This document shows positions 1 through 9,743 of a stretch of 64,000 bases of DNA, in pieces (position 1 is the stretch's first letter; each line of letters begins with the position of its first letter). The translations under genes were made by a program, and so were the position numbers. Location of the stretch: NCBI RefSeq assembly GCF_018687785.1, contig NZ_LTBL01000001.1, positions 797,780 to 861,779 on the forward strand, read 5' to 3'. The DNA comes from Methanovulcanius yangii. Its GTDB lineage: Archaea > Halobacteriota > Methanomicrobia > Methanomicrobiales > Methanomicrobiaceae. The notes under the pieces are model-generated. The model was not told the origin of the DNA, ran no database searches, and saw only the letters and a program-made list of their open reading frames with translations.

Positions 1-3000
1 GTGACCACAGGTTCGGTAAGTTTGCTCGGCTCAACCTCCGTTACCCTGAATGGTTATCTTGATTCTCTGGGAGGATACGAAAGTTGCGATGTCTACTTCA
101 TGTATAAACCATCCAGCGATCAGGTTTGGCAAATATCTTCTTTCAATTTAGGGTTGATAACAACAGGGGCATTCTCAAAGACGATTTATGGCTTAATTCC
201 TGGAACCAACTATGAATTCAAGGCGATTGCGACAAATCCCACAGGTTCTGACCATGGCGGAATAAATCAATTCACGACAAAAAATGATGTTCCACCCTCC
301 CCTACACCGACCTTGACATGGACAAAGGGGTATGTCTGGAATGACCTCAATGCCAACGGGGATTGGGATTCAGGAGAACCGGGAATAGAAGGAGTCCCAA
401 TAGAATTGTGGACTGCTGATGACAACTGGAACCTTGTAACTTGTGTTTATCGGGTCAGCACCGACATGGATGGCTATTACGAGTTTGCATTACCAATCGT
501 CCCAGGAACAAAACATCTTCTTGTGGAAAATCTCTTTTTCATGGGGAGCCAGTGCGTTCAGACTTATCCCGGACCTGATAGTGCAATATTTATTAATTCT
601 AACTATGGGTGGGGATGGGAAGTCGATTATTTATCGACACCTTTTGAATCAACTAACAATTTTGGGAATTATCTTCAGGACACCGGAACCATAAGCATAA
701 TTTCCATACCAGAAGGTGCAACCGTATACGTAGACGACATAGTTAAAGGATCAACTCCGCTAGAAATCTCCGACATATCTCCAGGCATCTACACGGTCAA
801 ACTTACCAAATCGGGATATGAGGATTATCTAGAAACGGTGGATGTTATTGCCGGACAGACTGAACAGGTCTCTGCAACTTTAGTCCCTACATTCAAGTCC
901 CAAATCCGTGCGCCTGATATAGTGTTGCAACCGGGAGAAACAATAACAAAAACCATAGATATCAATGGTGTAGACATCTCGGGATTGGAATTGGACCTAG
1001 ATTATGACGCATCTCTTGTGTTAATCTCGGCGGTGGGTAATGAAAGTTTTCCAGCCCCGGTGATGCTGGTATTCAACCCTGATTCAATGAAAATAGCTGC
1101 GATATTCAATGAATATCCTGGAGTAAGCCTCACTTCCTGGACGTCTGTAATTGATCTTACAATTACTTCACTGGGACCGGAGGGCCTGAGCGTGCTTGTA
1201 TTTGAGGGAGCTAATTATATTGACACCACTTTCACAACAAAGGATTTCGCGGAAGTGGCTAATGGAAGCATTCATATCGTTAAAATTCCACAGGACAATG
1301 GTTCAATCATCATTACCTCCACACCAGAAAGTGCAGAAGTATATCTGGATGGAACATTGAAAGGATCTACTCCTCTGGAAATCCCCGACATTCCTCCAGG
1401 TATCTACACGGTCAAACTTACCAAATCGGGCTATGAGGACTATCAAGAAACGGTGAATGTGGTTGGCGGACAGACTGAACAGGTCTCTGCAACTTTGGCA
1501 CCAACATCGAAAATAATTGACCTAACAACCACTGGCGCAACTGTTTCGCATAACGGAGCGATATTAATCCAAGGCGAATTTCCATCAATGGAGGGAATAA
1601 TCCCCTGTGCTCCATTCGTAAGGACGTATAGTAACAATCCAGTTCAGATGAGTTATAACACCGAATACCTTCCGATTCAGGAGGAGTTTGATACCGTCAG
1701 TAATGTTTGGTACACGCACAGCCTCCAACTCAAGGATGTTCCGGTAGAAGAATACCCCGAGGGCAGCGGGCATTATTACTACCAATTCATGGGTAATATC
1801 AATCAAGTGGCCATTGGAGACCGAGCCCTCCTCTCGATTGATGAGCTAAGGATATTCCTTTCAAATCGGGGGGATCTGCATGATTATAATACCGCTATAA
1901 ATAATTTTGATGCATCCGGCGGCGGGCCAGCCGACCTTGTCTGGGACCTCGACGGAGATCAAGATTCATGGGTCAAACTCAATTACATGCTCGAAGCAGC
2001 GGACAATAATGATATAACTCTACTTCTCCCGATTGAATTGTTTGGAGCTAACGAAGAAAAGTATGTGTATTTCGTTACTCAGAGCGGTGCGATGTACCCC
2101 CACAATGGGGACTTTGAGGAATGGGGCGTATTACCAATTGGGACGTGGCCCCTTGAAATCATAAATATCGTCGACTGGAACGGATATCCTATAGATTCTG
2201 ATACATTCTTTGACATCTGTATCACAGGGCCATCCTATCCAGCCGGTCACTGCGAGACCGTGAATTTCACCGGCGGAAGTCTGTTCTTTGACTCTCTTAT
2301 CCCTGGTGAGTATCACATAAGTGCGTCCGCCCCTGATGATTCATGGTCGGTGCAATTGCCTTACTCTGATATAATTGTTGGTGGACCAATTGAAGAAGAA
2401 CAGATTCTAGTCAAATTCATAAAAGACGCCACCCCAATATCAGGCCCAGGTACTATTGAAAATCTCGGGCAAACCGTATTCATCGGCGAAGAAGGACTGA
2501 ATTTTGATCCAGTCCTAACCAATAATTTCCCGGGGGCAACCTCCATGCAGGTCGTATATTTCGGTGAAAATGACCCCTCATTTGATACATGGATTAACTC
2601 GTATGCCATCCATAAGGAATCCCCTAACTACATTGATCCAGAAATATTCGAAAGTTGCTTTGGTCCCTGGTATGTTTCACAGGAACATCCTGATAATCCA
2701 CAAATCGGCGATCCTTTTAAGATTGCCTTCTGGGTTGACCGACCTGCAATCGACGTGAAAGTCTACACCACAGAGACCGGAACTGATGTCACTGATGGAA
2801 CTGTAACGAAAGGGGAACAGCTGACGTTCCGTATCTACTCAAACCTTTGGAAGATATTTACCGAACGAGTGTACCAGCCCAGCGATGATGCCATCACAAT
2901 TCGCCTGACGGATGAGCAGGGAATAAAGTATTCAGCTCTCTTCAATGCCAGCAGTCAACTTACTTCGATACAGGATTTCAAGATTGATTCAGATGTAACG

Positions 3001-6000
3001 TATCGCCTTGGAAGCGTCTCCAATCCGGTTTGGGACACAAATCAATATTCATCCGGTGTTTATATGTTCTCTGCACTTTGCGACGTCAACAATATGGACA
3101 CCAACTATGGAATAACGAGGGCAACGATATCTCCCACCTATTCCCTTGCAATTGAAGAGAATGTTCTGCCTCAGGATCTTCCTGATTTGGTGATCTCCGA
3201 ACTCACATGGGAACCCGTGAATCCGCAGGAAGGTGATCAGGTCGTCTTCTCGTACGTGATTGCAAACATCGGCAGTGAAAATGCAACACCCTTCGAATGC
3301 ACACTTTTCGTTGATAATGCATTCAACGAAGTTCTATGGGAAGATCCGCTCCCTCCCGGTACATCGATAGCGAATAATGTTTCCCTTCCATGGACCGCAA
3401 CAGCAGGGATTTATAATGTAACGATGATCGTCGACAGCAGTTTCATCATTCCTGAATTAGACAAATCCAATAACATGTATATTGGGATTCTCGAAGTCTC
3501 AGAGACACCCACCCCGGAGAACACCGCACCAACGGCATACAATGATACGGCAATAACCGATGAAGATACGCCGATAATTGTGGACGAGCTCGTCAACGAC
3601 ACAGACCCTGATAACGATGTACTGACACCTTTCGTGATTGAATCTCCATCACATGGAAACGTGACGCTGAACGTCAATGGCACCTTCACTTATTCACCGG
3701 AAGGGGACTGGAACGGAAATGACGGTTTCACGTACCTCGTAAACGACGGGTCGGCAGATTCAAATGTCGCTCATGTTATGGTAACTGTCAATCCAGTAAA
3801 CGATGCGCCGGTTGCAGTCGATGATACATTGAGTACTGATGAAGATACTCCAATAACATTCGATGTGCTCGCAAACGATCTGGATGTCGACGAGGATTCA
3901 TTGACGCCTTTCGTGATTGAGAGTCCGGAGTATGGAAATATCAGCCAGACGGTTAACGGATCCTTCACCTATACGCCGCTGGAAAACTGGAACGGAAATG
4001 ACAGTTTCAAATACCAGGTGAATGACGGATCAGAAGACTCCAATGTCGCAATGGTTCTCCTCACGATCAATTCGCTAAACGATGTACCAGTGGCATACAA
4101 TGATAGTGTCAATACAACTGAAGATACTCCTTTGATTATCGATGTTCTCGTGAACGATCAGGATATCGACAATGATTCGCTCTCACCATTTGTGATTGAG
4201 AGTCCATCGAATGGTGTACTGTCACAGACAGTTAACGATTCTTTCCTCTATACACCAACTGACAACTGGAATGGCAATGACCTTTTCACCTATGCGGTCA
4301 GTGATGGTGTCGCAGACTCCAATATCGCAACCGTCTTGATCACGGTCTATCCCATCAACGATGTCCCCCTGGCATACGATGACACAATTCATACAAATGA
4401 AGATACTCCTGTGACATTTGACGTGCTCGTAAATGATGTCGATATTGAAGGAGATCCGCTTGAAGCATTTATTGTCACCAATCCCTCGAACGGTTTGCTG
4501 ACGAAAGGTGCCGACGGCAATTTCACCTATATTCCTGAAGAAAACTGGAATGGTTGTGATGAATTCACCTACAATATCAGTGATGGATTGGGATACTCTG
4601 ATGCCGCAACCGTTCTGATCACGGTTGATCCCATTAACGATGTGCCAATGGCATACAATGACAGCGTTGCTACTGATGAAGATACTTCTGTGATCTTTGA
4701 CGTGCGCTTTAACGACGGCGATATTGATGGTGATTCACTTGAACCAGTTGTTGTTACGTATCCATTGAACGGCTTGCTGTTCAAAGGCGTTGATGGCAAT
4801 TTCACCTATACGCCTGAGGAGAACTGGAACGGGTATGACACATTCACTTATCTGGTAGACGATGGGAATTTAGAATCCAATGTCACTGTGGTTTCGATAA
4901 CAGTCAATCCAATAAACGATGCACCAGAGGCGTACAATGACACCTTTTGTACCGATGAAGATGCGGCAGTAACCCTTGACTTACTTGCAAACGATGTCGA
5001 TGTCGACGAAGATCCACTTGAAGCAGTAATCGCTTCCAATCCGCCGAATGGTTTACTGGCAATAGATAAAGACGGTTACTATACCTATACCCCTGACGAG
5101 AGCTGGAAGGGGGATGACAGCTTCACATACACGGCATTTGACGGGTTGGCAAATTCCAGTATCGCGTACGTTTCGATTGATATCTTCCACCCGGTCTCAA
5201 TCGCTGCATTCCCCGAAACGGTTCTATCGGGTGAGTCCTTTGTAACAGAAATCTCGGGACACTCGAATACGACATATTATCTCTATCTCGTTGATGCATT
5301 GTTGTCAGAAGGGGACACATATCCGAGCATTATTGAGGGGCAGCCCGGCGTTAACATAACCCCAGAGGCCATAGAAATCATTAACGCTGCGTGCCCTGAT
5401 ATGGCACCATCTTCGGTTATACAATCCCTGGGTACTGTGGCAGCGATTGTGACAACAAGCGCTGACGGTAGTGCATCTGTGGTATTCACAACCAACGAAA
5501 CGACACCAAAAGGAAAATACTCAATCAAGATAGTGAATCCTGAGGAATTAAGTGATGAGGACAGTACAAAAATTAATGTTGCGAAAAAGAGAGAGAAAAT
5601 CAAACTGGCATGTCCTGCCCATCTTCACGTATATGATGCATCCGGAAACCATATAGGATTCAATCCGGAAACCGGCGAAATCGAATTGATGATTCCCAAC
5701 GCTGTATTCACTGGCAATACAAGCGCTGGAATCCCGGAGGAAATCACCCTATATGACGTAGATACGTTTGAGAGTGTAGTCGATTCGTATGGCGAAGGTA
5801 CCTTCGATCTAGTCCTCACAGCCTCAACTTTCAGAGAAGTTACACAGATCTCATACGAGGAGATCACAATTAATCCGGAATCAAGCGCATCAGTGAAAAT
5901 TAGCCCGCAAGATAACGGCAACATCCTTATAGTAGACGTAGATGGCGACGGATCAAATGACGACTTGATAGAACCGGATTCCATCCTCATCAAGCAGGAC

Positions 6001-6750
6001 GATGTTAGCAATTACTTGCCCATCATACGTACGATTGAAGGTCCGATTGATCCCATTCCAGTGAATACCGAATTATCGGTTTCAATAAACTTCACTGATC
6101 TAGAGGATAGTCATACCGTAAGCATAGAATGGGGAGATAATTCGAGCAGCACTTGCGCTATAGTAAAAACCGTTGACTCCGGTACCGCTGTCGGGACCCA
6201 TGTCTTCACATCACCGGGAATTTATACTATCAGATGCACCGTTGAAGACTCAATGGGAGCAACTGATACAGAAGAATACCAGTACATCGTCATCTACGAC
6301 CCCGACGGCGGCTTCGTCACCGGCGGCGGCTGGATCGACTCGCCCGAAGGTGCCTATTACCCCGATCCCGCCCTGACCGGCAAAGCCACCTTCGGCTTCG
6401 TCTCCAAGTACAAGAAGGGGGCAACCGTCCCCGAAGGGCAGACCCAGTTCCAGTTCAAGGCGGGCGATCTCAACTTCCACTCTGACAGCTATGACTTCCT
6501 CGTCATCGCCGGAAAGAAGGCGATGTGCAAGGGAACCGGGACCATCAACGGCGAAGGGAATTACGGCTTCATGATCTCGGCCATTGATGAGGCACTGACG
6601 CCCAGTAAGGATGTCGACCTCTTCAGGATCAAGATCTGGGACAAGGACGATGGCGACGCCATCATCTATGATAACCAACTTGGCGCAGAGGAGGATGCCG
6701 ATCCGACTACCGCCATCGGCGGCGGATCGATTGTGATCCATACAAAATAA
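1..6750 (+). CDS. Giant mosaic extracellular surface protein (probably 5'-truncated by window)
   Basis: The frame is open from base 1 (GTG) for 2249 codons. There is no signal peptide at the visible N-terminus and it begins inside a fibronectin-like fold, so the true start is probably upstream. Modules in order: Fn3-like (about 1-95); SdrD-B-like (about 105-225, with DLNANGDWDSGEPG); PEGA (about 228-297); cohesin-like (about 300-427); a second, near-identical PEGA (about 433-502); DUF3821-like (about 815-1050); CARDB (about 1060-1170); six cadherin-like repeats of roughly 93 residues (about 1175-1730, each with an xAYNDxxxTDEDTP start and WNGxDxFTY core); a PKD-like domain (about 2005-2100); and a C-terminal post-COAP-like domain beginning at FVTGGGWIDSP. 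All of these are typical of secreted adhesins or S-layer-associated proteins. No C-terminal sorting signal or membrane anchor is present. The last 450 bases are visibly more GC-rich than the rest. Substrate unknown. Confidence 0.85.
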   Translation: MTTGSVSLLGSTSVTLNGYLDSLGGYESCDVYFMYKPSSDQVWQISSFNLGLITTGAFSKTIYGLIPGTNYEFKAIATNPTGSDHGGINQFTTKNDVPPSPTPTLTWTKGYVWNDLNANGDWDSGEPGIEGVPIELWTADDNWNLVTCVYRVSTDMDGYYEFALPIVPGTKHLLVENLFFMGSQCVQTYPGPDSAIFINSNYGWGWEVDYLSTPFESTNNFGNYLQDTGTISIISIPEGATVYVDDIVKGSTPLEISDISPGIYTVKLTKSGYEDYLETVDVIAGQTEQVSATLVPTFKSQIRAPDIVLQPGETITKTIDINGVDISGLELDLDYDASLVLISAVGNESFPAPVMLVFNPDSMKIAAIFNEYPGVSLTSWTSVIDLTITSLGPEGLSVLVFEGANYIDTTFTTKDFAEVANGSIHIVKIPQDNGSIIITSTPESAEVYLDGTLKGSTPLEIPDIPPGIYTVKLTKSGYEDYQETVNVVGGQTEQVSATLAPTSKIIDLTTTGATVSHNGAILIQGEFPSMEGIIPCAPFVRTYSNNPVQMSYNTEYLPIQEEFDTVSNVWYTHSLQLKDVPVEEYPEGSGHYYYQFMGNINQVAIGDRALLSIDELRIFLSNRGDLHDYNTAINNFDASGGGPADLVWDLDGDQDSWVKLNYMLEAADNNDITLLLPIELFGANEEKYVYFVTQSGAMYPHNGDFEEWGVLPIGTWPLEIINIVDWNGYPIDSDTFFDICITGPSYPAGHCETVNFTGGSLFFDSLIPGEYHISASAPDDSWSVQLPYSDIIVGGPIEEEQILVKFIKDATPISGPGTIENLGQTVFIGEEGLNFDPVLTNNFPGATSMQVVYFGENDPSFDTWINSYAIHKESPNYIDPEIFESCFGPWYVSQEHPDNPQIGDPFKIAFWVDRPAIDVKVYTTETGTDVTDGTVTKGEQLTFRIYSNLWKIFTERVYQPSDDAITIRLTDEQGIKYSALFNASSQLTSIQDFKIDSDVTYRLGSVSNPVWDTNQYSSGVYMFSALCDVNNMDTNYGITRATISPTYSLAIEENVLPQDLPDLVISELTWEPVNPQEGDQVVFSYVIANIGSENATPFECTLFVDNAFNEVLWEDPLPPGTSIANNVSLPWTATAGIYNVTMIVDSSFIIPELDKSNNMYIGILEVSETPTPENTAPTAYNDTAITDEDTPIIVDELVNDTDPDNDVLTPFVIESPSHGNVTLNVNGTFTYSPEGDWNGNDGFTYLVNDGSADSNVAHVMVTVNPVNDAPVAVDDTLSTDEDTPITFDVLANDLDVDEDSLTPFVIESPEYGNISQTVNGSFTYTPLENWNGNDSFKYQVNDGSEDSNVAMVLLTINSLNDVPVAYNDSVNTTEDTPLIIDVLVNDQDIDNDSLSPFVIESPSNGVLSQTVNDSFLYTPTDNWNGNDLFTYAVSDGVADSNIATVLITVYPINDVPLAYDDTIHTNEDTPVTFDVLVNDVDIEGDPLEAFIVTNPSNGLLTKGADGNFTYIPEENWNGCDEFTYNISDGLGYSDAATVLITVDPINDVPMAYNDSVATDEDTSVIFDVRFNDGDIDGDSLEPVVVTYPLNGLLFKGVDGNFTYTPEENWNGYDTFTYLVDDGNLESNVTVVSITVNPINDAPEAYNDTFCTDEDAAVTLDLLANDVDVDEDPLEAVIASNPPNGLLAIDKDGYYTYTPDESWKGDDSFTYTAFDGLANSSIAYVSIDIFHPVSIAAFPETVLSGESFVTEISGHSNTTYYLYLVDALLSEGDTYPSIIEGQPGVNITPEAIEIINAACPDMAPSSVIQSLGTVAAIVTTSADGSASVVFTTNETTPKGKYSIKIVNPEELSDEDSTKINVAKKREKIKLACPAHLHVYDASGNHIGFNPETGEIELMIPNAVFTGNTSAGIPEEITLYDVDTFESVVDSYGEGTFDLVLTASTFREVTQISYEEITINPESSASVKISPQDNGNILIVDVDGDGSNDDLIEPDSILIKQDDVSNYLPIIRTIEGPIDPIPVNTELSVSINFTDLEDSHTVSIEWGDNSSSTCAIVKTVDSGTAVGTHVFTSPGIYTIRCTVEDSMGATDTEEYQYIVIYDPDGGFVTGGGWIDSPEGAYYPDPALTGKATFGFVSKYKKGATVPEGQTQFQFKAGDLNFHSDSYDFLVIAGKKAMCKGTGTINGEGNYGFMISAIDEALTPSKDVDLFRIKIWDKDDGDAIIYDNQLGAEEDADPTTAIGGGSIVIHTK

Positions 6751-6812
6751 CCCACCCATTTTTCCAATTCCATTTTGTTCCGGGAAAGCGATCCCCCTCT
6801 TCACCCCCATAG

Positions 6813-6827
6813 ACATATATATGAATA
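6813..6827 (+). promoter_or_regulatory. TATA-like promoter element of first DUF2769 gene
   Basis: The AT-rich box ACATATATATGAATA lies 58 nt before the start codon, in a GC-rich surround. A closely matching box sits at the same distance before the second paralog, which supports its function. It predicts a short 5' leader of about 25-30 nt. Confidence 0.55.
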
Positions 6828-6870
6828 GGCTGTATTCCCGCTCACCAACGAACATGGAGTGAGAAAAACC

Positions 6871-7158
6871 ATGGAAAAATTCCTGGAAATGCAAAAAAAA
6901 ATGGAGGAGATGTCCCCGGAAGAGAAGAGCGAGATGATAGCAAAGCTCCGGGGAATGTGTATCTGCCCACAGTGTGCATCGTACACCGAATGCATGAAGG
7001 AGAAGGATGAACTGATCTACTGCGCAACCGGACAGAGCGAGTGCCTGGTGCGGATGAAAGAGTGTATCTGCGACGAGTGCCCGGTGAAACCCATGATGGG
7101 GCTCATCAACACCTCATACTGCATGCAGGGCTCCGAGAAGGAACTGCGGGGACTCTGA
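6871..7158 (+). CDS. Cys-rich DUF2769 family protein, copy 1
   Basis: This 95-residue cytosolic-looking protein has no signal peptide or membrane segment. An N-terminal charged helix (about 1-28, MEEMSPEEKSEM) is followed by a Cys-rich region with ten cysteines (CICPQC, EC, YC, EC, ECICDEC, YC), a pattern suggesting Fe-S or zinc binding. I recognise the family as DUF2769, small methanogen proteins of unknown function. ATG 6871 is preferred over GTG 6859 because GGAGTGAG lies 7-8 nt before it and the start then matches copy 2, also 95 residues. The C-terminal nine residues (GSEKELRGL) are identical in both copies. A T-run follows the stop. Confidence 0.85.
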   Translation: MEKFLEMQKKMEEMSPEEKSEMIAKLRGMCICPQCASYTECMKEKDELIYCATGQSECLVRMKECICDECPVKPMMGLINTSYCMQGSEKELRGL

Positions 7159-7164
7159 TCCCTC

Positions 7165-7171
7165 TTTTTTT
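7165..7171 (+). terminator. T-run terminator after DUF2769 copy 1
   Basis: Seven consecutive T residues lie 6 nt after the stop codon. This is the usual archaeal intrinsic termination signal; no strong hairpin is seen. Confidence 0.5.
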
Positions 7172-7266
7172 GCCATTCAAAGGACGATGCACGACTGCGG
7201 TGACTGCCGGAGGGAACCTCCGGTAAAACCCCGCCATTATCATCCAGGCCCCCCGACCCCCCATAT

Positions 7267-7281
7267 ACATAAATGTGAATA
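7267..7281 (+). promoter_or_regulatory. TATA-like promoter element of second DUF2769 gene
   Basis: ACATAAATGTGAATA lies 55 nt before the start. It matches the box upstream of copy 1 in sequence, in position, and in the following GG(C/T)T(G/T)TATTCC-like sequence. Confidence 0.55.
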
Positions 7282-7321
7282 CGGTTTATTCCGGGATGCC
7301 ACAAGGCTGGAGTGAACAGGC

Positions 7322-7609
7322 ATGGAAGATTACCTGGAACTAGCGAAACGAATGGAGGAGATGTCCCCGGAGGAGCAGGAGGAGATGATGGCGATGATCC
7401 GGGAGATGTGCATATGTGCAGGGTGTGCGTCCTATACCTCGTGCATGAAGGAGAAAGGTGAATTGATGTTCTGCGCAACCGGAAAGAGTGAATGTTTTGT
7501 TGAGATGAAACAATGCCTCTGCCCGGAGTGTCCGGCGACATCGAAAATGGGGCTCATCAACACCTCCTACTGCATGCAGGGCTCCGAAAAGGAACTGCGG
7601 GGACTGTAA
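7322..7609 (+). CDS. Cys-rich DUF2769 family protein, copy 2
   Basis: A 95-residue tandem paralog of the preceding gene, with the same length, the same ten-cysteine layout (CICAGC, SC, FC, EC, QCLCPEC, YC) and the same C-terminal sequence. The N-terminal helix differs slightly (MEDYLELAKRMEEMSPEEQ). The ATG is preceded by GGAGTGA at the same spacing as copy 1. The duplication covers promoter, leader, coding region and terminator, so the two genes appear to be independently transcribed. Function is unknown; the cysteines suggest a metal centre or redox role, which is inference. Confidence 0.85.
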   Translation: MEDYLELAKRMEEMSPEEQEEMMAMIREMCICAGCASYTSCMKEKGELMFCATGKSECFVEMKQCLCPECPATSKMGLINTSYCMQGSEKELRGL

Positions 7610-7616
7610 TCATCTC

Positions 7617-7625
7617 TTTTTTTTT
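7617..7625 (+). terminator. T-run terminator after DUF2769 copy 2
   Basis: Nine consecutive T residues start 7 nt after the stop codon, equivalent to the terminator after copy 1. Confidence 0.5.
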
Positions 7626-7683
7626 GGTTCCCGGCCGAAAGAAGCATATACCACGGCCCGGTATCTTCGTGCAGTGAAAGGGT

Positions 7684-8328
7684 ATGGGGAAACACGAATC
7701 GTATCTCATCCGTCTTACAAAAGACCAGATCGAACCGGCGAGCGGGATGCTCGTGCGGTCGTTCTTCAATGATCCGAAACTTGCACACATCCTCCCGGAC
7801 GAGGAGGAGCGCCGGAAAAAGGGACGCCACCTCTTCGCCTTCGAACTCCGCTACGGACTGAGGTATGGCCGGGTCTATGCCACCTCGCCCAACCTCGAAG
7901 GCGTTGCAACGTGGATTCGCTCGGAAAAGGCGGCGATCACCTTCTGGCGTGCAATGCTCTGCGGGGGAATGGCGCTGCAGAAAGGGCTTGGGAAAGAAGC
8001 GATGGACCGGCTGGAGGCATTCTCCGAACAGGCCGATTTCTACCACGAAAAGCACCTCCCCACTCCTCACTGCTACCTCTTCTTCATCGGCGTCGACCCC
8101 CGCTTCCAGGGGCAGGGATATGGGGGGATGCTGATGCGCCCGATGCTCGAATGGCTGGACGAGACGGGGACGGCCTGCTACCTGAATACCCAGAACGAGG
8201 CAAACATCGGCCTCTACGAGCACTTCGGGTTTCGGGTGGCGGGGCAGGTCACCCTGCCGGAGTCCGATATCGTGCATACCGGGATGGTACGCAAGCCCGC
8301 GGGTGAGAGAGGATCGTCCCCGGATTAG
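7684..8328 (+). CDS. GNAT family N-acetyltransferase
   Basis: This 214-residue protein would transfer an acetyl group from acetyl-CoA to an amine; the acceptor is not deducible. The GNAT core lies in the C-terminal half. Motif A is GVDPRFQGQGYGGMLM (about residues 138-153), with the QxxGxG pyrophosphate-binding loop, followed by the motif B region NEANIGLYEHFGF (about 173-185), typical of the family. The N-terminal half (about 1-110) carries a hydrophobic segment usual in this GNAT subgroup. The ATG follows GAAAGGG closely. It stands alone between the DUF2769 pair and the cupin gene. Confidence 0.85.
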   Translation: MGKHESYLIRLTKDQIEPASGMLVRSFFNDPKLAHILPDEEERRKKGRHLFAFELRYGLRYGRVYATSPNLEGVATWIRSEKAAITFWRAMLCGGMALQKGLGKEAMDRLEAFSEQADFYHEKHLPTPHCYLFFIGVDPRFQGQGYGGMLMRPMLEWLDETGTACYLNTQNEANIGLYEHFGFRVAGQVTLPESDIVHTGMVRKPAGERGSSPD

Positions 8329-8461
8329 CCGGATACGGACCTTGCGGCATCTCCCGGAAGAACGGTGACTACCCGCACCATTCCGGCCATCCCGGTCCGC
8401 CCCACTTTCTCCTCCCCCCTTTACCGCAACCGCTATCTCTCCCCACCCCCACCATACCCCC

Positions 8462-8830
8462 ATGCTCATCCGCGATATCCACACCGCCTCCTACTTCACG
8501 TCCCGTGACGGCTGCACGCTCTGCGAGCTCCTGCACCCGAAGAACGAACCCGACCTCGCCATGGACATGAGCCTCTGCCACGCAGTCCTCTCACGGGGGG
8601 AGAGGACCGTCCCGCACCGACTCAAGGGGCAGACCGAGGTGTATTACATCCTTGCAGGGGAGGGTCGGATGCATGTCGGCGAAGGAAATGCCGTGCTCCG
8701 GCCGGGCCAGACCGCCCTCGTCCCGCCGGGGGCGGTGCAGTGGATCGAGAACATCGGGCAGGAGGACCTCATCTTCCTCGCCATCTGCCAGCCGCAGTGG
8801 ACGGAAAGGGATGAAGTGATCCTGAAATAA
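8462..8830 (+). CDS. Single-domain cupin protein
   Basis: A 122-residue single cupin domain. The first motif (about residues 41-62, PHRLKGQTEVYYILAGEG) retains the first His and the Glu but lacks the second His of the usual HxH. The second motif (about 83-96, VPPGAVQWIEN) has Gln where the metal-binding His normally sits. Metal binding may therefore be weak or absent, and the role (isomerase, sugar-related or sensor) cannot be assigned. No signal peptide. It is separated from the GNAT gene by 133 nt and probably has its own promoter. Confidence 0.8.
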   Translation: MLIRDIHTASYFTSRDGCTLCELLHPKNEPDLAMDMSLCHAVLSRGERTVPHRLKGQTEVYYILAGEGRMHVGEGNAVLRPGQTALVPPGAVQWIENIGQEDLIFLAICQPQWTERDEVILK

Positions 8831-9308
8831 CCCACGGGTGCCTGCGAGGGGGCCACCAATCCGACGGGCATGCCCCTTCCCGTCTTCCCGGATTGCCTTG
8901 CGCCGGACCCGTCCATCCATTCCATCGATGTCCATTCCCTCGGGGGGGCAGGCAGGGCATGGGTTCCTTGCCACGGTAAAAACGGCAGAAACTCCACTGC
9001 CACCCGCCCAACCACCCCCCTTCACTCCATCGATGATGGTGCCTCCCCCACATTAGCTTCGTCCCCGTCGGGTGAACTCATGCACGAACCGAAGCGAAGC
9101 ATGCGGCGGCTTTCGTCCGGGGAAAAAATATTCCCAAAAATATGCACTCAAACATAGATCGAGCGCATTCAAATTTGAATAAATCTTTAATTACCAAATC
9201 CCAGGTTCATTAAACTCATTATTAATATTTGTGAATTGAACGAGAAACATTTTAAGCTCCGACTCCAGATTACACTATTACGTGGAGTTTTGTATAAATG
9301 GAGTGGCT
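8831..9308. other. Intergenic region, no gene recognised
   Basis: The first 300 bases are GC-rich and short frames exist in several phases, but none has a recognisable protein or a ribosome binding site. The last 180 bases (about 9125-9308) turn abruptly AT-rich and contain TATA-like stretches (around 9178-9195 and 9218-9235) that probably hold the promoter of the receiver/kinase pair. Confidence 0.5.
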
Positions 9309-9743
9309 ATGAAAGGAAAATACAATATTCTCTATGTTGATGACGAAGAGATTCTCCTGGACGTCACCAAGGTATACCTGGAGAAGTCCGGTTGCTATTC
9401 GGTGGATACGGCACGCTCAGCGGGTGAAGGGCTGAATAAAATTGCCCGGCAGAATTACGATGCCATAATATCCGATTATGAAATGCCGGAGATGAACGGC
9501 ATCGAATTTTTAACAAAAATCCGGTCTTCGGGAAATGACATCCCCTTCATCATTTTTTCCGGCCGGGGACGTGAGGATGTCGCTCTCGGGGCACCGAATA
9601 CCAGGGTTGATTATTATCTCCAGAAAGGTGGTCAGCCCAAGACCATGTTTGCCGAACTGGGGCGCAACATCACCCAGGCAATCAGCCGAAAAGGAGCTGA
9701 AATAGGCCTTGAAAACAAAAAATCAATTAAATACTCTATTTAA
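9309..9743 (+). CDS. Response regulator receiver (CheY-like) protein
   Basis: A 144-residue receiver domain. The acidic pocket is VDDEE near the N-terminus, the phosphoacceptor Asp is in IISDYEMPEM (about residue 57), a Ser follows in IIFSGRG, and the conserved Lys is in YYLQKGG (about residue 107). ATG 9309 has GGAGTGG 3 nt upstream, and an in-frame GTG at 9282 is less likely. There is no output domain. The C-terminal tail (AISRKGAEIGLEN) is what normally links a receiver to a PAS domain in fused methanogen kinases. Its end overlaps the kinase gene by 35 nt in the +1 frame around an A6 run (9717-9722), so this may be the N-terminus of a disrupted fused protein. Confidence 0.85.
   Translation: MKGKYNILYVDDEEILLDVTKVYLEKSGCYSVDTARSAGEGLNKIARQNYDAIISDYEMPEMNGIEFLTKIRSSGNDIPFIIFSGRGREDVALGAPNTRVDYYLQKGGQPKTMFAELGRNITQAISRKGAEIGLENKKSIKYSI

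Noticed and set aside
7567-8484. 305-codon minus-strand frame across the GNAT gene
   Set aside because: Antisense to GNAT motif A; no family signature.
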